DNA of 64,000 nt, taken from Lytechinus pictus. Lineage: Eukaryota > Echinodermata > Echinoidea > Temnopleuroida > Toxopneustidae. A program made the position numbers and the translations under genes. The notes beneath the pieces are model-generated. The model did no database searches and was not told the origin of the DNA. It saw nothing but the letters and a program-made list of their open reading frames with translations. This document shows, piece after piece, positions 1-14,800 of the stretch. Numbering within the stretch: position 1 is the stretch's first letter; the number at the start of each line of letters is the position of its first letter. Location of the stretch: the NCBI RefSeq assembly GCF_037042905.1, contig NC_087251.1:40048373-40112372 (forward strand), read 5' to 3'.

Positions 1-640
1 TATGCGTGATCAACCTTTATTTTGTTTGCATTAAGCCCGGAATTCATGTCATTTTCATGAAATGGAAGGGGAATCGTCCTCGCCGTGCAAAAAGTAACGG
101 CAATGTACACCCCACACGGTGCGCTGCAATGACTGCGCGGTATAAAAATGACCGTTTTTGAACAGGTTTTGGGGGTGTTGTGTCAAGTAAAATCGGCTCT
201 AACATGAAAACGGTCAAAAACGGGCAGCTAAATTTGGTATCGCCTTAAAGCTTAGACATCTAGCAAAATGATGATGATAGAATTTAAACGGAAATCCACG
301 GAAATCCAAACGTTTCTAATGTAAATGCAAAAAACATGGATTATCATCCTATTTCGAGGAACAATTATCCTATAAACCTCCTGAAATGTGTCTTTTATCT
401 AATTTGAACCCTTTCACACGAAAAAAAGAATATATCACGATTATGTGGGTGCCATTTCAGATTCCTACATGAAAAACCCCCTGTGAAATGGCCTGTTTTT
501 CAACTAGGTTGTCATATGCATGGCATTTCGCAAAATGTCACATTTTACGATTTGAGGTAGAAAATTAACAACCTTTATGCAAATTCCCGAATGAAATATT
601 TTGCTGAAGTATTCTTCAAAGTGTTGTCTTTCAGCTGGGC
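1..640. other. Intronic sequence, nothing recognised
   Basis: AT-rich DNA upstream of the reverse transcriptase remnant, inside a DPP3 intron. It contains no exon that continues the DPP3 frame and no clear repeat boundary. Short runs such as tttttgaacaggttttgggggt have no identifiable role. Confidence 0.4.
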
Positions 641-1850
641 ATGACAAAAATTAAAAATCTGAAATTGCCCAAAATGACTTTTGGCGCACTTTTGTTTCGC
701 CCCGGCCCACTGTGCGATGGTATTGACAATATTTTATTAAAGAATGTTACAGAATATATTGTTGATCCATTAGTATACATGTACATATTTAATCTGTCTT
801 CAAGAAATGGTGTCGTGCCTGACAATATGAAAATATCTAAGATAATACCAGTGCACAAAAAAAGAGAGAAGATTAATGTATGTAGCTATAGACCGATAGC
901 TTTATTGCCCACTTTGTCTAAAGTTACGGAAAGGGTGATCTATCCAAGATTATTAAAATTTTTGAATGAATATAAAGTAATTTCTGATTTTCAAATTGGA
1001 TTTCGCAAAAAATGTAGTACATCTCATGCCACACTCGCATTTATTGACAAAATATCTAAAGCTATTAATAACTTTGAACATACAATAGGTGTTTTTTTGG
1101 ACCTCTTCAAGGCCTTAAAATCATGAAATACTTCTCTACAAACTTGAAAATTACGGAGTTCGTGGGAAGGCCTTGGAGTGGTTCAGAAACTACGTCACAA
1201 ATCGTAAGCATAAATGAAAAAAATTATTCTCTACAAAATGTTAACTAGGTTGTTCCCCAAGGCAGCGTCCTGGACCCACTTTTATTTATAATCTATATTA
1301 ATGACAGCTAGAACTCTTCTGAAATATTATCTTATGTCCTTTTTGCTGATGATTCAAATGTGCTCTAATCTCATCGTAACCCCGATATTTTACTTAATGT
1401 ACTGAACACGGAGCTGGGTAAGTTGGTACAATGGATTAGGGCTAACAAATTTTGCGATGAATGTACAAAAAAACTAAATGCATGCTTTTTAGCAATTCTT
1501 TAGAAAAATTGCCATTTACTATTAAACTGGACAATATAGACATTGAAGTTATTACTACAACAAAATTTTTAGGTCTCATAATAGACAAATTATCTTGGAA
1601 TACACACATTGACTTTATATGTCGTACATGCTTTATTCAACATTAATTTTACCATATCTAAATTATAGGACGGTTGTCTTTGGAAATACACACTCAACCT
1701 GCCTTGATAGAATAATTGCATTTACAAAAGAAGGCGCTGCGTGTTATTTTGAACTTGTCCTAGAGATCCCATACATATCACTTGTCTTTCAAAAATAAAA
1801 TTCTAAAAATTAAAACTCTGTACCAATATAACCTAGGTCATGGAGCTATT
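641..1850 (+). pseudogene. Decayed non-LTR retrotransposon reverse transcriptase (Jockey/CR1-like)
   Basis: A reverse transcriptase remnant in three frames. The first open piece (641-1126) has the conserved YRPIALLPTLSKVTERVI block and QIGFRKKCSTSHA, then GVFLDLFKA. A one-base frameshift near 1120 moves the reading to HEILLYKLENYGVRGKALEWF. After that come stops, then VPQGSVLDPLLF, then the catalytic block FADDS at about 1340. The thumb-like piece (1461-1646) has KKTKCMLF and FLGLIIDKLSWNTHI, and LQKKALRVI follows near 1720. Several stops and at least one frameshift show it is dead. It lies in the same orientation as DPP3. No endonuclease domain is visible, so it is 5'-truncated, as is usual for LINE copies. 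The clade is not certain. Confidence 0.85.
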
Positions 1851-2726
1851 AGCACATGGAGATCTGGCTCTCTTGTACACTTTGCCCCTTTCGCATCGCT
1901 AATCCCCTCACAGCAGGGTGGTCCATCAGGGCACTTTCAAATCATGATAATGGTAATTTTTGGTCAAAACATTGTGATTTGGCAAATGAAACCACTTTAT
2001 CTGGAATCTGGGTGATTTTTACTTAGGATCGACCCATTTAATTTGATGTGGTTACAAAAGCATTCTGTTAAGGGACCATTTTCCAAAGAGTGGTCAAAAT
2101 AGGCATTTTGGTCAAAAATTGGCCAAAATGGCCAAAACGGCGCAAGGACGGTCAATAAGAGTCACATTTTCTGAATCAGCACACAATTTTACCTGGATAA
2201 GCTTGTCAAACCTTCCCCACCAAAAATTCTGAATAAAGCCCCCTACATATACATGTATCTCCTAGACTATAACTTCATCTATATTTGTAGTGTTCACATA
2301 CATGCTGGTGTTTTTCTCCCAAATACGGGTACTTGGCTTCAAAATCTCGTGTGATAACGATTGAGGAAATATAAAATAAAATGGTTAGATTTAAAGGGAA
2401 TTTACTGTTTGAAGTTTGATCTTTATTTTATGCATATTTAGGAGGAAGTTATTATATGCCCTCCTCAACCACCCAAACTTCATTCTCGAGTGTAAGTTCT
2501 CTTTCTTACTAATGTTCGTAGCCACGTCTGGAGCTTTGAATATTGACTGCGCATGCGCAGGCGGGATCTCACGTAATAAATTCCTCTTAAATATTCATAA
2601 AATAAAGATCAAACTTTGAATGGTAAGTTCTCGTTTAATCTTACTATTATATGACATCATTTTAAGCATGGTAAATTCAATGTGCCCGATCATCTTACAA
2701 CATGTGTTTTCTAAATGTTTGAACAG
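1851..2726. other. Intronic sequence before DPP3 exon
   Basis: No gene or bounded repeat recognised. A stretch near 2080-2140 repeats short ggtcaaaat/ggccaaaa words. The pair 2419-2436 and 2600-2616 (agtttgatctttattttatgc and its inverse, aataaagatcaaact) suggests a small inverted-repeat insertion of about 200 bp. Confidence 0.3.
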
Positions 2727-2857
2727 GATTTTGCAGCCAATGGTAACGAGAGTGGGATGATGGCTAACTATGTCAAGAGTTTCAGCAATGGTTCTATAGA
2801 AGCACACAAAGAAGGATCACGATATTGGATTAGAGACAAAGGACCTATTGTGGAAAC
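2727..2857 (+). CDS. DPP3: DPP3 exon (first in window)
   Basis: 131 nt between aacag and gtaagc. Reads [16 protein letters not shown], then [18 protein letters not shown] and DKGPIVE, ending two bases into a Thr codon. It aligns with the human DPP3 segment around SIEAHKRGSRFWIQDKGPIVE, which places it near residue 270. Earlier exons are not in the window. Confidence 0.93.
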
Positions 2858-5800
2858 GTAAGCTACAGAGACATACGATTGAGATATTATATTGATGTAT
2901 TACTTTTTTGCAATGATATTGATCAATGTTTTTTTTTGTCTTGCCTGAACGAAGTTCAGCAGAGACCCGGGGAGCGTTTCATGAAAGGAGTTGTCGGACG
3001 TTTTATCCGACAAGTCCTATTTTATCCGACAGTTACCATAGTAACACTGCTTCTTAGCCAATCAAAATCAAGGAAAGTTGTCGGATCTGACATCTTGTCG
3101 GACAAAAATGTTGATGAAACGCTCCCCTGGTAATCACTTATCCTGTTAGTCTGTTGTTCTGTTGGTCTGTCAAAAAGGAATAAAGGTTAAAATATATGTT
3201 TTGGGCTTCTTACAGCCGACATATCTTTTAACTTGACTAAGCACACAATATGGGCGTCTTACAGCCGACATATCTTTTAACTTGACTAAGCACTCAATAT
3301 ATCATATTTTATATATTTGAGAAAATCATTCTTGAAATCAAACGAGTGCTATGATCTTAGGTGAAGCTGTATATATGCTGCCTACCTGAATACTCTGCCT
3401 ATATTGATAAAGGCTTAACATTGATGCAAAACAGTACTTTAAATGTGGACTGTATCCAACTGAGTTCCAATTTTAACTGAGGCCAAAATGCACTGTCACT
3501 GAGTTTAAACCTGATCGTTGATCTAGAAAGTTCCACAGATCAATTGAGTTTAAACTTCCAGTTCATGTTCATTCATGACATAGATTTATTTCATTCCTTG
3601 CTGGGCTGCACTAGGCTGGTCCAGAGGAGTACTGGGCTGGGCAGTACTCTAGTCTAGGCATGGGTGTGTTATAGCACTCTCTGAACTGCAAACTTCCAGA
3701 TCATCTCTCTGACATGGGCTTGGCTAAATTGTTCTTGTCAATTATAGATCTAGTCTATAAAACCTGGGTTGGACTTGGCTTGTTCCAGCTAGGACTAGGT
3801 TCTCCACTTTGTCTTGCATTGCCGCTGGGCTGGGCTGGCTTGGAGACAAATTCTCCGTCTGACTGGTGGCTGTGACAGTCCAATCACAATACTGCTGTCT
3901 TGCAGTGTGTCCTTGCAATACCCTTTCTGTAGGCTGTGTGACAGTGGTAGATTGGCACCCTTTTCCGCGCTGTAGATCTCATACGCTGTGCTTAGCGGCT
4001 TAATAATAATAAAGATTGATTTATTACGTGCATCATGGAAAAAGCTCTCTCTATGCGCTTCACTTTGTAATATTATGTCTTACAATGCAAAGTGCATAGA
4101 GAGAGATTTTCTATTAATAACATAGTATAAAACATAAGAATGCAAACTAGCTAACTAGGGCATTCTGCCTGTTCATACAGTTCCTTACATTTCAAATGGG
4201 AATTGGAGGCAGACAAGCTAATTTTGTTATAAAAAAATTACACACGTAAATGTCCTTGTTTTATCTTTTTCCTTGTTTTATCTAGATACATTGGTTTTAT
4301 TGAGAGTTATCGTGATCCCTTTGGCGTAAGAGGAGAGTGGGAAGGTAAATTAGGTGTCATATTTTAATTATTATTTTTTGTTTAGTGTCGGGCATGGTAG
4401 GCTTTATTTCAGTGATTTGTACCGTTTTTACACACGACTCGGTTCGATTGTTGAATCCTCAAGCAGGGTCGAACGCTGCGAAGAGGGCAACTGTGATCAC
4501 GTATTCTGAAACAAAAAAGGTGAGTTTGACACGGCCCGCGGATCACGAACGAAAGTAGAATAGACATCACAAATATATATATGCTGTGTAGAGGTCATGC
4601 GGATTCGACACGGCATTCTGTTCACACACATAAAAATAGGCGAGTCTGACTCGGGTCGCGGTTTGAAACCTAAGATTTTTGCGGATCGTAAGAGCCGTGT
4701 TCAACACGGCTTGCGGATCACACTGATCGCGTTTACACAATATAAATTTGCTGTGTTGAGCATGGCTCGCGTGTCGAACCCCCGAGCCGAGTCACTGTGT
4801 AAACACGGTACAATGACTCTTAAATCAACAAAGTGACCCCAGTCTTAGAAATGAATATTGAGATCAATATACACTTTTCATTTTACATCACATCTGCCCC
4901 TTCCTTTGTTATTCCTAAGTCCAGAAAACAGACCGGCATTAATTCTTTCCAATCTCTTGCCCCCCCCCCCCTTCCGTCTTTCGAACAAACTCCCATCATC
5001 TCTCCAAAACCTCTATTCTGTCGACCTTATGCCATTAACAGCGCTTTGCATCCTCTGAAAAAAGCGCTATATAAATCCAATTATTATTGTTAATACAGTC
5101 TTTTGTTATGTGTTATCATAGTCATAGGGAACAAGATGAACAACAGTCAGACTGCAGGTCCCAAGAAAGTGGCTTATTTCATCCAAGTGATATTCATGAC
5201 TTGAGATGTTTTGCATATTTAATGAGCTTGATGCGGACCAAAACACCTCTTTTCATTCGGTCATTGCTGCTCTAATTGTGCATCGAATTTCATGAATTTG
5301 GTACCATTGTAAAGAAGAAGAATCATTCTTTCAGGTCATATGTTTGGATTTATTCAAAGATTTTGTAATATAGGTTAACATTTTGATCTAAAATATGCTA
5401 CAAAATAAATATTTTCACCTGACAAAAGCTGCTATTTTCACACTTTATTTTTGTTTGAGCCCAAATGATTTTTATATCATGATAAAGCTGAATATATATG
5501 CTTTGAAATGATATAGGTTTCAAAATAAGAATTGGTTTAATCGGGTCAAGATCACACTTTTCATTTGCCAAGTACATAAAACAGTTTGAAAACAAGAATA
5601 CTGCACTCTGATTGGTCAAAGAGACCACACAATGGCAAATTCCAACGGTCCCAGTGCCTGGGTTCGTGGGAAGGCCACACTTCCCATGTGGTAATCTCCT
5701 CAAATACCCCGCGCCTGTTGTTCTGTGAACCTTATCCAGCCAATCAGAACTCTGGATTTCTTGCAAGTACAAAATTTCAGAAATCTCGTCTTGTACCTTG

Positions 5801-8800
5801 GTGGGAAAAGTGTGATCTTGACCCGATTAAAAGGTGCCGCATATCAAGAGTGGCATTGTGAGAAAGTACAGAAGTTCAGCTTTATGATGATATAGATATC
5901 ATTGAGGCTCAAAATAAAAAGTTTTGCACAATTTGCAAAAGAAAACAGAGGAAGAAAATTCAGTTTTGAGGCACATTTTCAGGCCAGAAATTTACTTATT
6001 TAACAAAACGTTGTATACAAAATAAATGACCAATATGAAAGAGTAACTTTTACTCTACCTGATGGTGCAATAATATTTCATTTAACTTGAGGTTAAAACA
6101 GGTAAATTCTTAGAGAAAGAAAATCTCACGAATCATGAGATTTTGCAAGGAGGAGGATTCAGCCGCGAGATGATTTGGATGAATCTGGCCTTTTTGCTCA
6201 TTAGCATAGGGACCTGCGGTCTGACTGACAATAGACATAACACATTACCTTTACATACGAGCTCGTTTGAATACATTAACCTTTTGACCTTGAATTCAAC
6301 CTTTTGTGTCCAATTATTTTTGGCTGATACGCCACATTCATAACAACCACTACCTTCTCAACAAAATATTACAAATCTGGATTTCTTGTTTGGTTTCTAG
6401 CTGTTCTAAAAGCTGGCATACATGATGCTTCCAGAAAATAATACAGTTCTACACATAAGATATGAATGATGGATGTTGCTTTGACAATTGCTGTGACAAT
6501 TTTTGAAGAAAATTTCTTTCTATGCAATGCAGTGTTACTGGTGCCAGATATTACTGAATAAAGCTCACAATTTAGAAAGTAGAATTGTTTTCAACACTTA
6601 TCTTTTACATTCTGATCCACAAATTTACATTATCAATATTCAACTCGGTCACGAATCTTTATATGAGGCCGCCATCAATTTCAAGCTTAACCGCTCACGA
6701 TGGCTGTCTCCTGCGTTCATTAAGTATTATCATTGGTATGATTAAGTTAGGATTATGCTCACATCATTATTTTGTATATTCATCATGTATTATGATGACT
6801 ATCTTGTTTATTTTATGGATTATTTTGTATGTTGCATATAATTATGTCACATTGATATTGTATTAGTTGAATGCAGAAATAAAAGCAAACAAACAATATT
6901 GAGGATTCTTTTAAGAATCTTATTTCTAATTTTAATCATTTCTATGAACACTTGTATACTTGTACATTGTATACAAACATATCTGTTGTTAATTTTGGGG
7001 GAACATTAGGAACTATTGTCACAAAAAATTGTGTGTCATTGGATGAGAACCGTGAGGTGCACAGCACTTTATGAAAATTTAGCTTTTTATGATGTCAATT
7101 ACCCTATGTACCAAATATGAGCAAATTTTAGGATTTAGCCCAGTTGGATGAATTGACATGGAATGACCCTTTACCTTTCTGAGTGGATCATGGTTTTTGC
7201 AATCTTTTTTGTTTTGATAATTTAGGCTTTGTTGCTATGGTAAACAAAGAGATGAGTGCCAAGTTCACTGACCTGGTAGCGAATGCTGAGAATCTTCTTC
7301 CTCTTCTTCCATGGCCCAATGAATACGAGAAAGATACATTCCTACGACCTGACTTCACCTCCCTTGATGTATTGAGCTTTGCATCTTCAGGAATACCAGC
7401 AGGCATCAACATTCCAAATTGTGAGCGAGAATTTATTGTTAAAAACCAACATCTTAATGGGGCAATTCCCGTGAAATAATACTCTTTTTTTTCTCCAGTA
7501 GGCATTAACATTCCAAATTTTGAGCATTTATTTAATTACACATAAACATGTTAAAAGGGTGAATTCCATGAAATAATTTGCTTTTTTTCACCGGCAGGCA
7601 TCAGCTTGCCAAATTGTGAGCATTTATGAAGAAATAATATAAATCTTTTAAAGGTCAAGTCCACCCCTGGAAAATGCTGACTTGAATAAATAAAGAAAAA
7701 TCAAACTAGCATAGTGCTGAAAATTTCATCAAAATTGGTAGAATAAGAAAGTTATGACATTTTAAAGTTTTGCTTATTTTTCACAAAACAGTGATATATG
7801 CACAGCTAGGTGAGTCAGTCGATGATGTCCATCACTCACTATTTCTTTTGTTTTTTATTGTTTGAATTATTCAATTTTTCAATTTTGTAGATTTGACAAT
7901 AAGGACCAACTTGACTGAACCATATAGTATTAAACAATGCTAATTCCACATGTTCAGGGAGGAATTAATCATTGTATCACTTGACAATGAGGAGAAAATT
8001 AGAATATTTCATATTTCATATAATAAAATACGAAAGAAATAGTGAGTGGATGACGTCATAGTCTCCTCATTTGCATACCAGCCAGGATGTGCATATAACT
8101 GTTTTGTGAAATTAAGCGAAACTTTAAAATGTCATAACTTTCTTATTTTACATCCGATTTTGATGAAATTTTCAGTGTTATGCTTGTTGGATTTTTCTCT
8201 TTTTATTCAAATCAACTTTTTGTTGGGGTGGACTTGTCCTTTAAAATTACACTTAGAGCCAATAGCAACCAATAGCCTTGAAAAGTGTCACCTAAAGTCC
8301 TTAACTTCTCAATCTAGCCTGATTCCTAACCCACAATGCAATATTCTGAGCAGTGAAGTCTTATGATATAGTCCATGTGAATAACACACTTGATAACTAC
8401 TCAATGCAATTATTCTGCAATAATTATGTTACCAAGTAGTAGTAGAAGTACATTTCCCCTCAAAGCATTCCAGTTTCCCTTTATAGAAAGTAATAACACT
8501 TATTTATACTGAAATATACACTATGATATTAAAGTATACATCCAAAGAAAATTCACGAAAGTGATGATTATAGACAAATTATATATGAATGGAAAGGTCT
8601 TGTCTTTTTATACACAAATATGTCACTAAAAAGTCTTATTGATGTCGTGGAAATGCAAGAAATGAAATTATTAGAGACCATTCTAAGCCCCCCAGCCGCC
8701 CCCAGACCGACAGTTCACGCAGTGAAAACAGTCGAGAATAATGACGTCACACAATCATCGAGCTCATCATCCCTCTGTGCATAATACACTGAATCACCTT

Positions 8801-11800
8801 ACTGACCTCTTCAATATCTTCCGAATTTACCGTTTTCTTCATGTAATGTGACATCCGAATTCTGTTTTCGACAACTTCAGACTATAAGGGAACAAGAACT
8901 GTGTTATTTTGCCCGTTTTTTATTGAATTGTGAACTGGAAAGATCGATTTTGTCCACTCGTCAGTCTTCGTTGTGTTACTCTACTAACTATTGAAAAACT
9001 CCAAGCTGCACGGTCCCATTCACTTGCTCCCGATGCATGTTGCAGGCTACGCTGTTTGATCCAGTCAAAAGTCAAGGTAAGCATGTTTGGAAACTGTACT
9101 TGTTCTGACGATGCATTCAGGTCAGATGACAGATACAGATCTGATATAAGTTTAGAATCATGCATTTTGGCAACTACTATTAAAATTAAAAAGTTTTTAT
9201 TTTAGAAATAATGTTTTTGCACAATTCCACCCAAGGGCTCATTACATGCCGCCACGCACAGAAAAATCAAGCCATAGAAGTCGTGTGTTGTGGACCCAAG
9301 AAGTGAGATCCCAGACGCCTCCAGGCTAAGCACGCGCGACCCACTAGTTAGAAATCCACTGCCAAACGCGGTTCGTGGTGCGAGGTTAGTATACTTAATA
9401 CGTGTGAGTGGCACAATTCCAGCAGATTTTTTCTTCAGATTTCTAAAACTGGTCAGGACTCAGGCAGGCGATTAAATTATTTAGGAGCACTGAGTGGTAT
9501 GGACCATGGCTGAAAATCTGCTGTATCAGAGGAATGTTTAAGTTTTTATCATACACAGAATTATATCACCATGATGTCGATGTCATGAAGCCAGACAAAT
9601 TTTCAGCAGTGATTACCCTGATTCCTGGCCAAAATCACTCACACGTATTGCGAGGTTAGTATTAGTATACTACTAGTACGTATTGCGAGGTTAGTATTAG
9701 TATACTAACCACGAACCGCGTTTGGCAGTGGATTTCTAACTAGTGGGTCGCGCGTGCTGGGATCTCACTTCTTGGGTCCACGACTTCTATGGCTTGAATT
9801 TTCTGTGCGCGGCGGCATGTAATGAACCCTTGGGTGGGCCAAAATTAGAGTCTGGTGTTTCTTTCTGATTAGAGTGTTGCTGCATATATGTATGCGTAAT
9901 GCCTTCAACAATGAAGATAAATGCAATCTTTGTAATGACACAGAGACTCAGAGAGCACCGTACCTCAAGTGATGTTCGTGTAGTCTCCACTTCACTACTG
10001 GAGTACTGCTACAGCCTACACTACGCTACACACCTACCCGGGTAGGTGTGGCGTACATGTACGGTAGTGTAGCGGTAGTGAAGTGGAGTGGGGCCTACAC
10101 AAACATCACTTGAGGTAGAGCACCAGTGTTCTGAGTGGAACTTTTCAGGTGTCTAAACCTACTATCATTTGTTGTTGACCGGGAATTACATGCCACCGCA
10201 CGTCATCAATCATCACGATAATTAAATTCATACTTTGATTTGATTATTTAAACTATTTCTTTTTTTCTCTCTTCTACACACAGATCTGCACACTTGCTGA
10301 CTCTGGTGACTTCTGGTCTCTGCTTGCTACCTCAATCTGGGAGATTCCATCATGTCCTTTTACTATGATTTGGGTATAGCCATTTTTTTCTTCACTCTTT
10401 CCAGGACCTACGGTTTGCAAGTTGTGGACTGATAATGATACAAAAGAAAATTTTTCTCTATCAATCTTGGAAACAACTTTGAGCACAGTTTTGGAGAGAA
10501 CTAAGAAATTTGACTTGGACAGGAATACAGCTTGTCAAAAATAATAACACACAATTTAAACGAAAGAACAATTTTAATGTTACTAGGGCATTTTGCGAGA
10601 AATGTTATACTCAATCACACGTCCCAAATCAAGGGTAAGTCCTTTGATTAAAAATGTAGTTGAATTGCGATTGCAACTCGACCTTATTACGCTTGAATTT
10701 GAATTTAAGACTTACGCTTGATTTGCAATTGAAAATAAGTTTCTTGCAGTGCCCCATAATTATGTTTTGTTATCAGATATTTAACGTGCTGATTTTTCTC
10801 GAAAGGTATAATATATTTGTCCTTTTAAACGGTATTTGAATATGGGTACGCCTTTTATTTGTTTTCCACAATATTTATTGCATGTATGAACAGAAGTGAA
10901 ATATTTATTGTGAAGCACTGTGAATGTTGTGTGATGGTTCATCATTTTTGTTATAAGACTGAAAGCCTGGTGGATGTGAGGAAGTGGCCTGGATGAAAGA
11001 AAAGTGAACATGTGTCCAATTACTGATTTGCATATTCTAAGACAATTTTGTTTCTGGATAAATTTTGCTATGCATTCCCTACATTAAGAGTAAAGGAGAA
11101 GTCCACGCAATCAAAAATTCATTTGAATTTAAAGAAAAATAACAAGATATTGCAGGAAATTTCATAAAAACTTTGATTCAAATTTATATAATTACTATTT
11201 TAACAGTTCCGTAAATATAACCTATTGTGATCAGATGAAGAGTTTCCTATCGTCAAATCTGCAAAGAATAAAAAAACAAAATGCCACAAAAAATAGAAAC
11301 GAATGTGATGTGAGTGACAACTCTAATTTGCATATCATTGTTTTGTGTATATGACTGTTTTGAGTAAAAACAACAAGGGAAATTACTCTATTCAAATAAT
11401 TTTTAGTTGATGTGGACTTGACTTTTAACTCTACCCCTCCCATCCCAAATAAGAGTAGAAATAATCTAATCAAGAACTTGAAAATCAAAAGCAGCAATTA
11501 AGAAGCAAGATTTGATAAATACAGGTCTGAATAGAATTTCACAAGAAAATAAAAAGAGAAAAAAAAAGATGGGTAGGGACGGGGAAGGAATTAAAAAAAA
11601 ATACCCAGAAAAAAAAATCCGAGTTTCGAACCAGGGTCCTCGCACATGACAAAACAATGGCCAACGCATTTGGCCACAGACCATCGCCCTAACAGGAAGG
11701 GATTTTTAAGATATATGAAAGAAAGTCCGCTCGCCGCTGTTTCCTAATAATGCTTCGGCAATTCAACTGCAATTTCAGTCATTTCGCGATGGATATTGCC

Positions 11801-14800
11801 GTGTTTTTTTGTGGTTCCTGACTTTGCTACTTAATGAGATTTCATAATTTTTGTTCAGTCATAAAGAAGAATGTCTATGCTTTATATTGACTATAACGTT
11901 AATGTGACGCAAGTGTGATTTCTACGTGAAAATATGCTTTGTTTATTCACATATATTTCTTGGAAAAAAAAAAATTCTAAGCTAAATATCGGTTACCAAA
12001 ATACGTTAAATGTGCACTTTTTTCACTGTTCAGTAAATTCAAACTTTTATCTATATAACAAGACCAATCTTAAGAGGAATAAACAATTCTAAGAGCAAAA
12101 AACGCTGATTGGAAAGATCGTCTCCAATGGGCTGCTGTCAGCTCAGCAGCTCACTGCTCATTGTGTGACGTCACTCAGCTGGAGCTCGCAAGAGGACCGG
12201 TGGAAGGCAGAAATATGGCATGAAAATAAATCATTTTTGAGAGCTGATTTCTGCAATCTCTGATCACTATTTTGAAAAGTGAAGTTATATATCTGATTAG
12301 TAATACTTCCCCTTTACAATGATGACCACATAAAGTCATTATAAAATACTTTTGATTCTTTGGATGTATACTTTAAGAGTAATCTCAAACAGGTTTATAA
12401 GAAAAGCTTTTATAACAATGAAAGACCACACTGTGTGGGTTAGTTTGTTCTCGTTTAAGGGGCAGTTCTTTAAAACTTCTGTGAATGTCAGAACCTTTTT
12501 TTTCCTGCCTGAACAAAGTTTGGAAGAGAACTAGTAGCCACTTTCTGTTAGTGCGTTGGTCTGTTGGTCCTTGAGTCTGTTAGTCTATTACAAAAATTTG
12601 CTCTCATTTCTTTATTTTACATCAATTATGTTCATGGTTGGTACATATGATCATTGGGCAATACCACATTTGAGCCTTGGAGATTGGTGGGGTCAAGGGT
12701 CATCTAGGGGGCAAAAGGTCAAATGATATGAGGTCATGTCCATCTTTTTTTTTTATAGTTTTTGTTCAACAACTTGCTCTTGTTTCTTTATTTCTGTATC
12801 AATTTTGTTCAGACTTGGTACATCTGATCCTTTTTAATACCATGTGTTTGTTAATGAGGATGATGGGGTCAAAGGTCATTTAGGAGTCAACAGGTCAAGT
12901 TTTTGTTCAAACTGTTCTCATTTCTTTATTTCTGCATCAATTATGTTTACTTGGTACATATGATTTTTTTTTGGTAATACCACTTGTGTTTTAATGAGGA
13001 TTATGGGTTCAATGGTCGTCTAGGGGTCAAAAGGTCAAGTTTTTGTTCAACTGCTCTCATTTCTTTATTTCTGCATTAATTTTGATTACACTTGGTTCAA
13101 AGGATTCTTGGGTAATACCACATGTGAGCCCACGAGAATGATGGGGTCAAAGGCCATCTAGGGGTCAAAAGATCATATTGCATATTTTATTGAATGCGAA
13201 GTCAGGCGAGACTCATGGTTCGCGAACCACCTTATTTCCATTCGTACTTAACTTCAAGAACTGCTCAAGCCACCATAATTTGAGAGCAAATGTTCATATG
13301 AATTAGAAAATAGAGACAAACAATTTCAGGATTCAGGAAGGTCCCGTACATGTATATAGCATGTTGGGTTTACTCTCTTAATGGAATTGCCCTAAAATAT
13401 ATTTACTTTTTCTCATATCACATCTTATACAAGGATGATTATTACTTCCTGATTGAAAATAATGACTTTTAAGTATAATTTTTTTTTCATGGCTTTTCCA
13501 ATCCTTTCTGCCTGGCAAATAAGTTGGTTTAAAGTTAATGTGGTTATAGCTTGACTTGAAAAAATGAATAGATGGTGAATTCCATAAAATAATCTACCAT
13601 TTTGCACATCTGATCCCCACTTTTCTTCTTTCTTTCCTCACTTCAAGAACCGCTCAAGCGAAGATCATTTGGAAGTTTTACTACTTTCCATTTAACAGAG
13701 ACAATGCAATTCAGAAAGGCCTTCTGATCCATCCAACTATAAATCATATTCTGATCCATCCAACTATAAATCATACATTTTGACAATACTTTTTTTTTTA
13801 CTATAGATGATGATATCCGTCAGGATGAAGGCTTCAAGAATGTATCTCTTGGTAATGTTCTATCTGCTTATGGAAAAGAGCAGAAGGTCACCTTCTTAAC
13901 AGATGAAGATAAGGTAAGTGACTTTCAAGGTTGTCAAAGCCAAAAGGTCTTGAACAATAATGATTAAAAATAAAAAATAAAATGAAAAATTGAAGTCCAT
14001 GCCTTCTCTACGTTTGAGATACCATGAATTTTCATAATTAAACTGTGAAGCCAAACTACAAAGACTCATTTATCCTGGTCATTTTCTTTCACTATGTTAA
14101 CCATAGTCGCTTTTTTGTCTCGCCTGCATAGCAGAGCGAGACTATAGGCGCTGCTTTTCTGACGGTGGCAGCGTCAACATTGAAATATTAATCTAAGGTC
14201 AAGTTTTTGAAATGTTATCATAACTTAAAAAGTATATAGACCTAGTTCATGAAACTTGGACATAAGGGTAATCCACTATTACTGAACATCCTGCCTGAGT
14301 TTTAGGTCACATGATCAAGGTCAAAGGTCATTTAGGGTCAATGACCTTAGACCATGTTGGGGGTAGGGATGCCGACCGTCCAGGTCTCTCCGTATTTTTT
14401 ATGGATTGGCACATATCACTCCGCAAATACGGTGTACAAACAAATATTTCCGGTCAAAGAAAGGGAGTAAATACTCCTTTGCATAGATCGGCACTTCCGC
14501 AAACTCACGCACCATTCGCCCACTAATCACTAATACCATGAATGGACGGTCTACTGCCATCCTGTGCCGTACAAAAACATGTGGCTGCAGTAATTGTTGT
14601 TTCAACGTCATGCACACGGCTATGCATGGTGGGGGTAGTATGATGGCGGATAATCATGTTCGATATGCGCGCAATATCCATTCAAGCAAATAATTTGGTG
14701 GTTGAAGTTTGCGAAGTGTGAGCGCTGTACGGTCTGTACCTGTCATAAACGCCCGGCCTAGCAGACTAGGGCTTGGCCTAAGTGCGCTGGCCGTACATGT

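Noticed and set aside
1..2726. Upstream DPP3 exons
   Set aside because: I looked for the expected N-terminal DPP3 blocks (e.g. around the FSGNCT region) and found none; they lie outside the window.
5398..5861. Open frames on both strands (124 and 91 codons)
   Set aside because: They lie in the dispersed repeat, do not agree with the second copy at 59.6 kb and show no domain.
7183..7479. Treating the 98-codon open frame as a small gene
   Set aside because: It is the DPP3 exon 7226-7420 with intron read-through at both ends.
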